From an uncultured Eubacteriaceae bacterium (GTDB taxonomy: Bacteria > Bacillota > Clostridia > Eubacteriales > Eubacteriaceae): DNA of 64,000 bases. The translations under genes were made by a program, and so were the position numbers. The notes beneath the pieces are model-generated. The model was not told the origin of the DNA and ran no database searches. It was given only the letters and a program-made list of their open reading frames with translations. The DNA lies in NCBI GenBank assembly GCA_945867155.1, contig CAMBHL010000003.1, forward strand, positions 62,001 to 126,000, read 5' to 3'. Shown here one piece after another: positions 25,033-33,807 of this stretch; within the stretch, counting starts at the first letter, position 1, and each line of letters starts with the position of its first letter.

Positions 25033-26217
25033 TTATTTAATAAATTTTTCAAATTTTCTGAGTTTTTCAGCTTCTTCAATGATCACCTTGACACCGTTTT
25101 TAACGTCATCAAAAGTTGTTGTCGCTGAAAACGAAATGCGAATGGTCCCTTCCGTGTAGCTGGGCGATAAACCAATGGCACGCTGAACCTGATGTTTCTC
25201 TTTCTTGTGCGTTGAACAGGCCGAACCTGTGGAAATATAGACCTGTCTTGCTTCGCACGCGTGGAGCAGCACTTCTCCTCGAATGCCTTCGATTGCGACA
25301 CTCATCACAGCAGGACTGCAGGACTGTTCATCATGGGGACCTAATATTTTCACACGGTCCAGGGCTTCTGTCAATGTTTTTTCAACATAATGCCGGTAAC
25401 GGAACATAGACTGATGCACTTCATCAGACTCCCAAACGCGAACGGCTTCGTCAAAGCCGACGATACCCTGAACATTTTCTGTACCGCTTCGCAAGCCGCG
25501 TTCCTGTCCGCCGCCAAAAATCAAGGGCTTAATCGGCCAGCCCTTTCTCAAATAAACGGCGCCGATCCCCTTGGGACCGTTGATTTTATGACCGCACAGC
25601 GTCAGGCCGTCCAACTGCGCTTTTTCAACATCAATAGGGAACTTCATAAAACCCTGAACAAAATCAGAATGATAAAAACAATTCGGCTGTCTGGATTTTA
25701 TGATCCGGCCAAATTCTTCAAGGGGCTGTGCCGTTCCCAGCTCGTTGTTCACACCCATGATCGAAACCAAGAGGGTCTTATCGGTGACAGCTTTTTCTAA
25801 ATCCTGGGGACTGACCAACCCTTCCTGATCAACCGGAAGCCAGATCACATGAACCCCTTGATTTTCATAATCCTGAAAAATTTCCCGAACCGCAGGATGT
25901 TCAATTACGGTTGTTACGATGGTGCCGTTTCTAAGAACATCTGGGCGCATGTGATCCAAAATTCCCCGAATCAGCATATTGTCTCCTTCGCTGCCTCCGG
26001 ACGTGTAGATGATCTGCTGGTCCATATCACCACGGGCATGAATCCGCTGTCCTAAATGCTGCTTGCACGCTTGAATGCGTTTTTCTTCTTTTAACCCCGG
26101 CTCATACATCGCTGACGGATTGAAGTATTCCGTCTGGAAGCTTGTCATCATCCGATTGATCACCTGCGGCGCCGGCTGTGTCGTCGCCGCATTATCTAAA
26201 TAACAAATTTGATTCAT
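25033..26217 (-). CDS. Cysteine desulfurase (NifS/IscS family), ThiI partner
   Basis: PLP enzyme that removes sulfur from cysteine as a persulfide. The 394 residues begin with YLDNAATTQP, contain the PLP-binding lysine in LCGHKINGPKGIG (about 200) and the persulfide cysteine in the STGSACSTHKKEKHQV loop. This loop type is the longer, mobile one of group I desulfurases. Its position directly before thiI indicates the sulfur donor for 4-thiouridine in tRNA, as for Bacillus NifZ; a general Fe-S role is not excluded, since no iscU is next to it. GAGGAG precedes the ATG. Confidence 0.94.
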   Translation of the reverse strand: MNQICYLDNAATTQPAPQVINRMMTSFQTEYFNPSAMYEPGLKEEKRIQACKQHLGQRIHARGDMDQQIIYTSGGSEGDNMLIRGILDHMRPDVLRNGTIVTTVIEHPAVREIFQDYENQGVHVIWLPVDQEGLVSPQDLEKAVTDKTLLVSIMGVNNELGTAQPLEEFGRIIKSRQPNCFYHSDFVQGFMKFPIDVEKAQLDGLTLCGHKINGPKGIGAVYLRKGWPIKPLIFGGGQERGLRSGTENVQGIVGFDEAVRVWESDEVHQSMFRYRHYVEKTLTEALDRVKILGPHDEQSCSPAVMSVAIEGIRGEVLLHACEARQVYISTGSACSTHKKEKHQVQRAIGLSPSYTEGTIRISFSATTTFDDVKNGVKVIIEEAEKLRKFEKFIK

Positions 26218-26248
26218 TTGGTACTCCTCATATTTTCACTTGTCCTTT

Positions 26249-26277
26249 ATCATATTACAAAAAAAAAGAGCCGTCAA
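26249..26277 (-). promoter_or_regulatory. Candidate promoter of the desulfurase-thiI operon
   Basis: Minus-strand TTGACG (26272-26277), 17 bases, TATGAT (26249-26254). The -35 is embedded in the stem of the rnfB terminator. Confidence 0.4.
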
Positions 26278-26296
26278 TTATTCAATTGACGGCTCT
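26259..26296 (-). terminator. Terminator of the rnf operon
   Basis: Perfect 13-bp minus-strand stem AGAGCCGTCAATT/AATTGACGGCTCT (26267-26296, four-base loop) followed by a T run (26259-26267). It lies 18 bases after the rnfB stop codon. Confidence 0.9.
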
Positions 26297-26313
26297 GCCA
26301 TCTGAAAGCGCTT

Positions 26314-27183
26314 TTAAGCTTCTGCTGGTTTTGTCTTTGGTACAGCCTTTTTAACGGGCTTCAGTCCCTTTCGAGGTGCCACCTTCCGGCCTTCTTTAAT
26401 TAAAGCATGGGTCGGGCATTTTTTAACACATGCCCCGCAGTTGGAGCATTTGGAATAATCAATAACCGCCAGGTTTCCCTGAACATGGATAGCATCGAAC
26501 ATACACGTTCTTTCGCACATGCCGCAGCCGATGCAGCCCACTTCGCAGTTTTGACGAACCAATTTGCCTTTTTCCCGTGACTGGCAGTCGACATGCACAA
26601 TCTGATCCTTTGGAATCAAGGTCATAACATTTTTAGGACAAATATCCACGCATTTGCCGCACGCCACACAATGATTGATATTCACTTCCGGAAGCATCTT
26701 ATCTGTCATGTGCAGGGCGTCAAACTCGCAAACTGAGACACAGGAACCCAATCCGATACAGCCAAAACGGCATCCTTTAGGACCGCCGTTGGCGACTACC
26801 GCTTCGTTGCAGTCCTTTAAGCCGTAATATTCGGTCTGACGCGGTGCTTTTTCACAATCGCCGCCGCAAAGCACCTGTGCGACATTCGGCATGCTGTTGT
26901 CAACGGCTTCGCCCATAATGGCACCGACTTTTTCAGCAACGGCCGCACCGCCGACCGGGCAGGCATTCACTGGCGCTTCACCTTTGACAATAGCTGCTGC
27001 GCAGCCATCACATCCAGGATAGCCGCATCCCCCGCAGTTCGCACCTGGTAACACGGCACGAACCTTCGGAATCCGTTCATCTTCTTTGACTTCAAAGCGT
27101 TTCGCTGCTACGGCAAGCGCAACACCGATGATCAACGCCATGACACCCAGAACTATAACTGGGACAATAATTTGAGTTGCCAT
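26314..27183 (-). CDS. rnfB: Rnf complex subunit RnfB (iron-sulfur electron entry subunit)
   Basis: Accepts electrons from ferredoxin and passes them into the membrane-bound Rnf complex. The 289 residues have an N-terminal membrane helix (about 5-27), a [4Fe-4S] domain with NCGGCGYPGC (about 50-60), and then four ferredoxin-type cysteine groups: CRFGCIGLGSCVSVC, CVACGKCVDICP, CIGCGMCERTC and CSNCGACVKKCP. This is richer in clusters than proteobacterial RnfB and resembles the acetogen form. It ends with a Lys/Pro-rich tail. It is the last gene of rnfCDGEAB, before a strong terminator. AGGGGG precedes the ATG. Confidence 0.96.
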   Translation of the reverse strand: MATQIIVPVIVLGVMALIIGVALAVAAKRFEVKEDERIPKVRAVLPGANCGGCGYPGCDGCAAAIVKGEAPVNACPVGGAAVAEKVGAIMGEAVDNSMPNVAQVLCGGDCEKAPRQTEYYGLKDCNEAVVANGGPKGCRFGCIGLGSCVSVCEFDALHMTDKMLPEVNINHCVACGKCVDICPKNVMTLIPKDQIVHVDCQSREKGKLVRQNCEVGCIGCGMCERTCMFDAIHVQGNLAVIDYSKCSNCGACVKKCPTHALIKEGRKVAPRKGLKPVKKAVPKTKPAEA

Positions 27184-27201
27184 TTAATTTCCCCCTCTCG
27201 A

Positions 27202-27774
27202 TTATAGCATACCAGAAAATCCGAGGAAGGAAATGGCCATTAAACTCGCGGCAATCATGGTAATGGGAAATCCTTGGAGCGCTTCTGGAACATCAGATAC
27301 TTCTGCTCTTTCACGAATGGCCGCCATCAAGATAATAGCCAATGTGTAGCCAATCCCGCCGGCTGCTCCGTTCACCACAGATTCAATAAAGTTATAACTG
27401 TTTTGAATGTTTAAGGTACAAACCCCTAAAACCGCGCAGTTTGTCGTAATCAGCGGAAGGTAAATCCCGAGAGCCTGATAAAGCGACATACTCGATTTTT
27501 TAATGAACATTTCAACCAATTGGACCAATGCAGCAACGACTAAAATAAACGCAATCGTTTGAAGGTATTCCAGTCCAAATCTCGTCAAAATCCCATATTG
27601 AATGATGTAAGTAATTGCTGAAGCCAGCGTCATAACAAAAATAACCGCAATCCCCATGCCAATAGAAGTGTCGACTTTTTTGGAAACCCCTAAGAAAGAA
27701 CAAATTCCCAAAAACTTGGACAAGAGGAAGTTATTGACAAATACGCCGGCAATTAAAATTGTAAAAATTCGCAT
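27202..27774 (-). CDS. rnfA: Rnf complex subunit RnfA
   Basis: Integral membrane subunit of the ferredoxin:NAD+ oxidoreductase. The 190 residues form about six helices. The family signature FVNNFLLSKFLGICSFLGVSKK near the N-terminus (here NNFLLSKFLGICSFLG) and TNCAVLGVCTLN (about 108-119) are present, including the cysteines that hold a [2Fe-2S] cluster between RnfA and RnfE in the middle of the membrane. Its fold is inverted relative to RnfE. GAAGGAGAAG precedes the ATG. It sits between rnfE (29 bases) and rnfB (18 bases). Confidence 0.96.
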   Translation of the reverse strand: MRIFTILIAGVFVNNFLLSKFLGICSFLGVSKKVDTSIGMGIAVIFVMTLASAITYIIQYGILTRFGLEYLQTIAFILVVAALVQLVEMFIKKSSMSLYQALGIYLPLITTNCAVLGVCTLNIQNSYNFIESVVNGAAGGIGYTLAIILMAAIRERAEVSDVPEALQGFPITMIAASLMAISFLGFSGML

Positions 27775-27803
27775 GATGAATCTTCTCCTTCTTTTGCTCT
27801 ACA

Positions 27804-28454
27804 TTATTCTGTAACAACTTCACTGCCAGCTGCTATTTTTTCTTCTTCCTTTGCTTTTGCCCGCTTCCGGCTGATGCCAATCTGATTGAGGATCGCCATC
27901 AAAATGCCGTAAGTCAGAAAAGCACCCGGTGCTAAGATAAAGATCAATGCAGGCTGATATCCTGCTGACATAATATGAACGCCAAAAATAGTGCCTGCAC
28001 CCAGCAATTCACGAACGCAGCCAATAAAAGTATCTGCAATGGTAAAACCAACCCCCATTCCAGCACCGTCAAGAATCGAATCAACAACGCCGTGGGAATA
28101 AGCAAAACCTTCGGCACGTCCCATAATGATACAGTTGACAACAATCAGCGGAATGTAAATCCCTAAGGTCTTGTACATTGCCGGTGTAAAGGCATGCATC
28201 ATCATATCGACAATAGTCACGAATGAGGCAATAATCACAACGAAAGCCGGAATACGGACGTTGTCCGGAATGACCTTGCGCAATGCTGAAATGACGAGAT
28301 TAGAACAAATTAAAACAAAAGTTGTCGCTACACCCATCGCAATCCCGTTCATTGCGGCTGTCGTGATAGCCAATGTCGGACAAGTTCCCAGCACCAGACG
28401 AAAAACTGGGTTTTCATCAAGGATGCCGTTTGTAAAATATTTGATTCTTTTCAT
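27804..28454 (-). CDS. rnfE: Rnf complex subunit RnfE
   Basis: Integral membrane subunit homologous to RnfA and NqrD. The 216 residues start NGILDENPVFRLVLGTCPTLAITT, here seen as NPVFRLVLGTCPTLA with the conserved Cys, and VNCIIMGRAEGFA (about 105) supplies the second Cys of the shared cluster. About six membrane helices, then a charged C-terminal tail with RKRAKAKEEEK. The start codon overlaps the rnfG stop by one base (TAATG), indicating translational coupling. Confidence 0.96.
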   Translation of the reverse strand: MKRIKYFTNGILDENPVFRLVLGTCPTLAITTAAMNGIAMGVATTFVLICSNLVISALRKVIPDNVRIPAFVVIIASFVTIVDMMMHAFTPAMYKTLGIYIPLIVVNCIIMGRAEGFAYSHGVVDSILDGAGMGVGFTIADTFIGCVRELLGAGTIFGVHIMSAGYQPALIFILAPGAFLTYGILMAILNQIGISRKRAKAKEEEKIAAGSEVVTE

Positions 28455-29071
28455 TATTTGGCTCCCTTAGAAATCGTTTTATAAATCTGATCGGATGTGT
28501 TTAACCCGAGGGTAACAGCTCTAGACGTAATGGTCGCACCAGCGAGGGCTTCGATCTGTTTCGGGCTGTTCTTGCTGCCGTGTTTGGCAACCGTATACGT
28601 ATTATTGGCACTTAAGCCGTAAAACTGTTTCTGGAAGCTGGGTTCAACGCATCTTGCGCCAAGGCCGGCCGTTTCAGAGTTGGAAACAACGGTGATGCCT
28701 GTTGTTTTTCCTGAAGTGTTATAGCCGAAAAGCAGTTCAACTTCACCGCCGTATCCTTTTGGCGCCACTTTAACGGTATAGCCGACTAACTGGCCATTCT
28801 TATAGCCTTTATACGCTTCAACAACAATGCCCGCATTGGATTTTGCCGCTTTCTTCGCCACGGCTTTAATATTTTTGACTTCGACAAATTTATCGGCTTT
28901 CTTTAAAACCTTCTGGCGTGCTTCTATATTGGTCTGCTTTTCCTGCTGCGCAATTTTAGCTTTTGTAATACTGTTTGTTAACCCCAATATTGCGGCAGCA
29001 ACCGCAGAAATAATCAAGAGCACCAAAGCGACATGGATAACGTGTTTAACATCTAAACTATCTTTTTTCAT
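28454..29071 (-). CDS. rnfG: Rnf complex subunit RnfG (FMN-binding)
   Basis: Membrane-anchored subunit with a covalently bound FMN that relays electrons. The 205 residues have one N-terminal membrane helix (about 10-30), a basic/Gln-rich linker, and an FMN-binding domain. The flavinylation region is EALAGATITSRAV (about 175-187), matching the S/A-GAT-x-T/S motif where the Thr is esterified by FMN. A flavin transferase (ApbE) is needed for this and is not in the window. It lies 13 bases after rnfD. Confidence 0.95.
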   Translation of the reverse strand: MKKDSLDVKHVIHVALVLLIISAVAAAILGLTNSITKAKIAQQEKQTNIEARQKVLKKADKFVEVKNIKAVAKKAAKSNAGIVVEAYKGYKNGQLVGYTVKVAPKGYGGEVELLFGYNTSGKTTGITVVSNSETAGLGARCVEPSFQKQFYGLSANNTYTVAKHGSKNSPKQIEALAGATITSRAVTLGLNTSDQIYKTISKGAK

Positions 29072-29084
29072 GATTCACACCTTC

Positions 29085-30041
29085 TCATTCGCTTTTTTCT
29101 TTTGCATAGCCATAAACCCGCGGTCTTGTGAACCGTTCAATCAGCGGCGTTGCCACATTCATCAAAAGAATAGAATAGGAAACCCCTTCAGGATATCCGC
29201 CAAACATACGAATGAACATGGTCATCAAGCCGCAGCCTACAGCATAAATCACCTGGCCCTTTGCTGTTGTCGGTGAGGTGACATAATCTGTCGCCATGAA
29301 AATCGCACCGAGCATCAAACCGCCAGAGCAAATCATGAAAATCGGATCCTGTTTAAATAAAGGTGAAAGGATCGCAACGGTTCCAATGTAAATTACCGGA
29401 ATCCGCCAGTTGATCACCTTTCTGATAAGCAGGTAAACACCGCCGATGAGCAGCGCCAATGCGGAGATTTCGCCGATGGCACCATAAACGCCGTGCAGCC
29501 CTAAGAACATATTTAAGTCGCTCGGCAGTTTTGCTAAATTGCCGCCTTCTTTTAAAATGCCAAGGGGAGTTGCCGATGTCACGGTATCCGTCAGCGGAAT
29601 ATAAGCCGTACCGGTCATATGTGTCGGCCATGAAGACAGCAAAAATGCACGTCCTGCCAAAGCCGGGTTGACAAAATTGTGGCCCAATCCGCCAAATAAT
29701 TGTTTGACGACGACAATCGCAAACACACAGCCGACCACACACATCCACCAGGGCGCCTGAACCGGCAGGTTAAAAGCCAAAAGAATCCCTGTAACTACAG
29801 CGCTCCAGTCCCCGACTGTCACGTCGCGATGCATAATTCTTTCTGTGATCGCTTCACTTGCAACACAGGTGGCCACGCACAAAGCGACAATCAAAAGCGC
29901 TTTCACGCCAAAAACGTACGCTGCAACTGCCAATGCTGGAATCAAAGCAATGACAACATCCCGCATAATGCTCGACGTCGTCGCTTTTGCTCGAATATGC
30001 GGCGAAGACGAAACTGTCAGTATCATATCTTTGTTATCCAT
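29085..30041 (-). CDS. rnfD: Rnf complex subunit RnfD
   Basis: Integral membrane subunit homologous to NqrB, carrying a second covalent FMN. The 318 residues have about eight to ten helices; TVTSATPLGILK (about 163-174) contains the SAT motif whose Thr binds FMN, and GHNFVNPALAGRAFLL is a conserved family stretch. The start overlaps the end of rnfC by 8 bases, so translation is likely coupled. Probably forms part of the ion path together with RnfA and RnfE; Na+ or H+ cannot be decided from this sequence by eye. Confidence 0.96.
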   Translation of the reverse strand: MDNKDMILTVSSSPHIRAKATTSSIMRDVVIALIPALAVAAYVFGVKALLIVALCVATCVASEAITERIMHRDVTVGDWSAVVTGILLAFNLPVQAPWWMCVVGCVFAIVVVKQLFGGLGHNFVNPALAGRAFLLSSWPTHMTGTAYIPLTDTVTSATPLGILKEGGNLAKLPSDLNMFLGLHGVYGAIGEISALALLIGGVYLLIRKVINWRIPVIYIGTVAILSPLFKQDPIFMICSGGLMLGAIFMATDYVTSPTTAKGQVIYAVGCGLMTMFIRMFGGYPEGVSYSILLMNVATPLIERFTRPRVYGYAKEKSE

Positions 30042-31383
30042 TAGACTTCACCGCCTTTTTCTTTCTTTCTGCCTGAACCTGTCTTTTCCCAACACGAATA
30101 GAAGATACAATCGTTCGCTTAGCTGGGCAGATAAAGGAACAGCTTCCGCATTCAATACAATCCAACGCATGGAATTCTTCGCAGCGATCCCAGCGTTTTT
30201 TCTGTGCAAATGCGCTGATTAAGAAAGGCTGTAAATGAATTGGGCAGACTGAAGCACACCGTCCGCAGCGAATGCATGCAGATGGTTCAGGAATGTACGC
30301 GGCTTCTTTTGACAGACACAAAATCCCGGATGTCCCTTTCATGACCGGAACATCAGTCCGCTGCATCGCAACGCCCATCATCGGGCCGCCTGAAATCACT
30401 TTTGCCGCCGGCTGTGAAAAGCCGCCGCATTGATCGATGACTTCCTGATAGGGCGTCCCGACCTTAACTTTCATCGTACACGGCGCTTTAACCGCATCTC
30501 CGGTACACGTCACATAACGTTCGATCAAAGGCATACCGGTTTCAAAAGTGAGTGCAACCTGTGCGGCTGTGCCGACATTCATGACGACAACGCCCGCATC
30601 TGCCGGCAGACCGCCAGAAGGCACTTCTCTGCCTGTCACTGCGGTGATCAGCTGTTTTTCAGCCCCCTGCGGATATTTAGTTGCCAGTTTCTGCACTTCA
30701 ATCCCCTGGAATCCTTCTGCTGCTTTTGCTACGGCCTGAATGGCTTCGGGTTTGTTCGTTTCAATGGCGATTACACCCTTTTGAACGTTCAGCGCCCGCA
30801 TGGCAATCTGCAGTCCCTTGACCACACGGTCCGGATGATCCTGCATGAGATGGTCGTCGGCGGTTAAATAGGGTTCACATTCGACCCCGTTTAAGATCAC
30901 CGTGTCCACGTGCTTATCCGGAGACACCGTTAATTTGACATGAGTCGGGAATGTTGCACCGCCCATGCCGACGATACCGGCATTTTTGATGATGTCAATA
31001 ATTTCTTTGGAAGAATACGAAGTAAAGTCTTCATAAGGTTTAATTGAAGGATCTACCGTATCGTTTCCATCCGATTCAATGACCACTGAAAGCACATTGT
31101 TGCCGTTCGGATGCGGTCGTTCCTCTACAGCCTTCACCGTGCCGGAAACGCTGGCGTGTACCGGTGATGAGACAAATCCTGTGGCCTCTCCAACCTTTTG
31201 CCCCATCAAAACGGTATCCCCCTTCTTAACAATCGGCTTACATGGTGCGCCGATATGCAAAGACATCGGGATGGTGACAACTGCGGGCTCTTTTGCTTCT
31301 CGAACCGGAACAGCGTTTGTCAATTCCTTATTATAAGGCGGATGGATGCCGCCCTTAAAGGAACATATTTCCGTTTTTTGCAA
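30034..31383 (-). CDS. rnfC: Rnf complex subunit RnfC (NADH/FMN-binding)
   Basis: Soluble subunit that holds FMN and two [4Fe-4S] clusters and reduces NAD+. The 449 residues begin FKGGIHPPYNKELT, a diagnostic RnfC start; an NADH/FMN region with GIVGMGGATFPTHVKL (about 130) and NGVECEPYL; an SLBB domain; and two cluster motifs CIRCGRCASVCP and CIECGSCSFICP near the C-terminus. A GTG at 31392 is possible, but it lies within the ribosome-binding site; the TTG at 31381-31383 with GAGGTG six bases upstream fits better. It is the first gene of the operon. Confidence 0.95.
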   Translation of the reverse strand: MQKTEICSFKGGIHPPYNKELTNAVPVREAKEPAVVTIPMSLHIGAPCKPIVKKGDTVLMGQKVGEATGFVSSPVHASVSGTVKAVEERPHPNGNNVLSVVIESDGNDTVDPSIKPYEDFTSYSSKEIIDIIKNAGIVGMGGATFPTHVKLTVSPDKHVDTVILNGVECEPYLTADDHLMQDHPDRVVKGLQIAMRALNVQKGVIAIETNKPEAIQAVAKAAEGFQGIEVQKLATKYPQGAEKQLITAVTGREVPSGGLPADAGVVVMNVGTAAQVALTFETGMPLIERYVTCTGDAVKAPCTMKVKVGTPYQEVIDQCGGFSQPAAKVISGGPMMGVAMQRTDVPVMKGTSGILCLSKEAAYIPEPSACIRCGRCASVCPIHLQPFLISAFAQKKRWDRCEEFHALDCIECGSCSFICPAKRTIVSSIRVGKRQVQAERKKKAVKSNG

Positions 31384-31416
31384 GTCAAACACCTCTACTT
31401 ATAAAATTTCCTTTAT

Positions 31417-31445
31417 ATTTTAACATTCTTAATAAAGAATGAACA
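31417..31445 (-). promoter_or_regulatory. Candidate promoter and operator of the rnf operon
   Basis: Minus-strand TAAAAT (31417-31422) with a weak -35, TGTTCA (31440-31445), 17 bases away. The spacer is almost filled by a perfect inverted repeat CATTCTT-AATA-AAGAATG (31424-31441). A weak -35 with a palindrome in the spacer suggests regulator control. Confidence 0.4.
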
Positions 31446-31501
31446 GTATTTTTTTCTTCTTATGGAAACCGTTTAATATCCGTGCTTTAACTTTGTGATC
31501 A

Positions 31502-32926
31502 TTACGATAAATGATTGAAAAATGCACGGTATGCTTTATAGGTCATATACGCGTCGATTTTACTGCTCTGTTCCCAAGGCGCGTGCATGGAAAGAATCGG
31601 TGTGCCGCAGTCCACAACTTCCATATCATAGGCCGCCAGCATATAAGCGATGGTACCGCCGCCGCCTAAATCGATTTTTCCCATTTCACCCAATTGCCAG
31701 GTCACGCCGTTGTCATCAAAACATTTTCTGAGTTTTGCAAGGAACTCAGGATTGGCGTCGCTGCCGCCTGATTTTCCCCGGGCGCCGCCGTATTTATTGA
31801 CCGCTACCCCCTTGCCAAAGAAAGTCGCATTGTGCATGTCGTGGGTATCCGGGAAATTTGGATCGTATGCAGCGGTAACGTCCGCTGAAAGGCAGAATGA
31901 ACGAGATAAGCAGCGGCGGACTTCAAGAGAGTTCGAAGCATCAGACTGAAGTGCCGCCAACTCTGCCAGCGCATTTTCGAAAAAGCGGGACTGCATCCCC
32001 GTATTGCCGTAACTGCCGATTTCTTCTTTATCGGCTAAAATGACGCACTGCGTTTTCTGAGGCTTATCCGCTGCGTCTAACATCGCCGAAAGTGCAGCGT
32101 AGGCGCAAATGCGGTCATCCTGTCCAAAGGAAAGAATCATGGAACGGTCAAATCCAATATCCCGGGCCTGTCCAGCCGGCACGATTTCCAATTCTGCAGA
32201 AGCAAAATCTTCTTCTGTCATCCCATAATGGTCATTTAAATATTTAAGGACTGTCGCTTTAATCGCGGTGCCGTCTTCTTCGCCGCTTAAGGGGCGGCTC
32301 GCGATCATCGGATTCAGCTGTTCTCCTTCAAAAGCATCGGCGATCTTTTTCTGATTCAATTTCTGCGACAAATGGGGCAGAAGGTCTGAAATACAGAAAA
32401 CCGGATCGTCTGCCTGATCCCCAATGGCGATGCGGATGACTTTGCCGTCTTTTTGAATCACTCTGCCGTAAAGCGCCAGCGGCAGCGTGAGCCACGGATA
32501 TTTTTTAATGCCCCCGTAATAATGGGTCTTAAAGTACGCGATATTTGAATCTTCGTATAAGGGCATTGGCTTGAGGTCCAGTCTCGGGCAGTCCAGATGT
32601 GCCCCGACGACTAACATCCCCTGATTTAGGGGTGCCGATCCGATTCTGAACAGAAGAACGGATTTATCCCGATGCAGGGCGTACACTTTGTCCCCGCACT
32701 GCAGCGGTTCACCAGCCTTCACTGCCTCTTCAAGAGATTTAAACCCTGCTTTCTTTGCCATTTCGACTGCATTTTCTGCGCACAGTCTTTCCGTTTTGCT
32801 GGCGTTTAAAAAAGCTTTGTACTTTTCGCCGTAATCCAGGACCTTCTGGTCTTCTCCAGGTCCTAGTTTCTTCCAGCCTAATTTAAATTGACTGCCAAGT
32901 GCTTTTGTAATACTCTGTGCTGCCAT
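31502..32926 (-). CDS. M18 family aminopeptidase
   Basis: Cytoplasmic zinc exopeptidase that removes N-terminal (often acidic) residues. The 474 residues carry the co-catalytic metal ligands of the family: VVGAHLDCPRL (His and Asp nearby, about 105), the Glu pair in DKEEIGSYGNTGMQS (about 300), DTHDMHN (about 370), and the final His in LSMHAPWEQSSK near residue 450. Length and motifs match ApeA-type proteins of Clostridia. GGGAGG precedes the ATG by seven bases. It follows the methyltransferase gene on the same strand by 14 bases and probably ends that transcript. No clear terminator was seen in the 109-base gap towards rnfC. Confidence 0.92.
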   Translation of the reverse strand: MAAQSITKALGSQFKLGWKKLGPGEDQKVLDYGEKYKAFLNASKTERLCAENAVEMAKKAGFKSLEEAVKAGEPLQCGDKVYALHRDKSVLLFRIGSAPLNQGMLVVGAHLDCPRLDLKPMPLYEDSNIAYFKTHYYGGIKKYPWLTLPLALYGRVIQKDGKVIRIAIGDQADDPVFCISDLLPHLSQKLNQKKIADAFEGEQLNPMIASRPLSGEEDGTAIKATVLKYLNDHYGMTEEDFASAELEIVPAGQARDIGFDRSMILSFGQDDRICAYAALSAMLDAADKPQKTQCVILADKEEIGSYGNTGMQSRFFENALAELAALQSDASNSLEVRRCLSRSFCLSADVTAAYDPNFPDTHDMHNATFFGKGVAVNKYGGARGKSGGSDANPEFLAKLRKCFDDNGVTWQLGEMGKIDLGGGGTIAYMLAAYDMEVVDCGTPILSMHAPWEQSSKIDAYMTYKAYRAFFNHLS

Positions 32927-32940
32927 AATTTACCTCCCTG

Positions 32941-33792
32941 TTATGCTTTGACGCCTTCTACTGCAATCCACCGCTGATGCGGTTTGACATGAAGACCAAT
33001 GTCCGAAAAACCCGTTTGTTCAAAAACCTCGACAAACTGATCTAAGTTTAAATTGCGCATTTTGTATTTTTGAATGTTTTCTCTGACTTCATTGGAAAGA
33101 TCCGCTTGATTATATATTTCTGCGATCAAGAGAAAATGCCCGCCCTTTTTCAATACGCGGAACACTTCCTGCATGTCACTTTCAAAATCAGGCCAGAAAT
33201 AATAACTTTCGACCGTCACGATTTTGTCAAAAGTCTCATTGTCGAAAGGCATTTCAGAAACCGACGCTTCGTAAACTTGAAGCTTGCCTTCTTCTATCAA
33301 AGATTGATTAAACTGTTTTGTCGCTTCGACTGATGTCTTAGCGTAATCAATTCCGACAAAAGTGCCGCTTTGAACCAGCTTTGACAATCTGGCCAAACAG
33401 GCACCGCCGCCGCAGCCAATATCCAGAACATGGTCTTTTCTGCCAAAATCCAATTGAGACAATCCCCACTGTGTTAAAGGGCCGTGGCTTTCATTCATGC
33501 GCGTCAGCATTGCTTTTCCAGCCTGTCCCGTTGGACAGTTCGGATGGCCTTCTTCCGTGACCTTTTTTTGTGTGTATTCCTGCTCCAATTTTGAACTTAA
33601 AGCCGCAACATGCTGTTTTTCTTCATCTGTGTAGTCTTCTTCCGGCTTTAAATTTCCAAAGTTGAGCGTTTCAATCTTTTTCTTGAAATCTGCGTGCAGT
33701 TTCTTTTTTTCCGTGCGCTCTTCTTTTGACAAAGTTTTGCCTTTTGCCTGCTTCTGTTTTAATTTTTGAAGTTTTTTTGTTTTCTGATCCAA
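32941..33792 (-). CDS. Class I SAM-dependent methyltransferase with N-terminal basic extension
   Basis: Predicted methyltransferase, substrate unknown. The 283 residues start with about 75 Lys/Glu-rich, probably coiled-coil residues (KTKKLQKLKQKQ...), followed by a methyltransferase_11-type domain: motif I VLDIGCGGGACLARL (about 123-137), VGIDYA as the acidic residue after strand 2, and FDKIVTVESYYFWPD. The start is TTG (33790-33792) with AGGAGAAG upstream. Sits between an MGL-family gene and the M18 peptidase. A zinc-type Cys pair is not present (only one CP in HPNCPTGQ). Confidence 0.85.
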   Translation of the reverse strand: MDQKTKKLQKLKQKQAKGKTLSKEERTEKKKLHADFKKKIETLNFGNLKPEEDYTDEEKQHVAALSSKLEQEYTQKKVTEEGHPNCPTGQAGKAMLTRMNESHGPLTQWGLSQLDFGRKDHVLDIGCGGGACLARLSKLVQSGTFVGIDYAKTSVEATKQFNQSLIEEGKLQVYEASVSEMPFDNETFDKIVTVESYYFWPDFESDMQEVFRVLKKGGHFLLIAEIYNQADLSNEVRENIQKYKMRNLNLDQFVEVFEQTGFSDIGLHVKPHQRWIAVEGVKA

Positions 33793-33807
33793 CTTTCTTC
33801 TCCTGCT

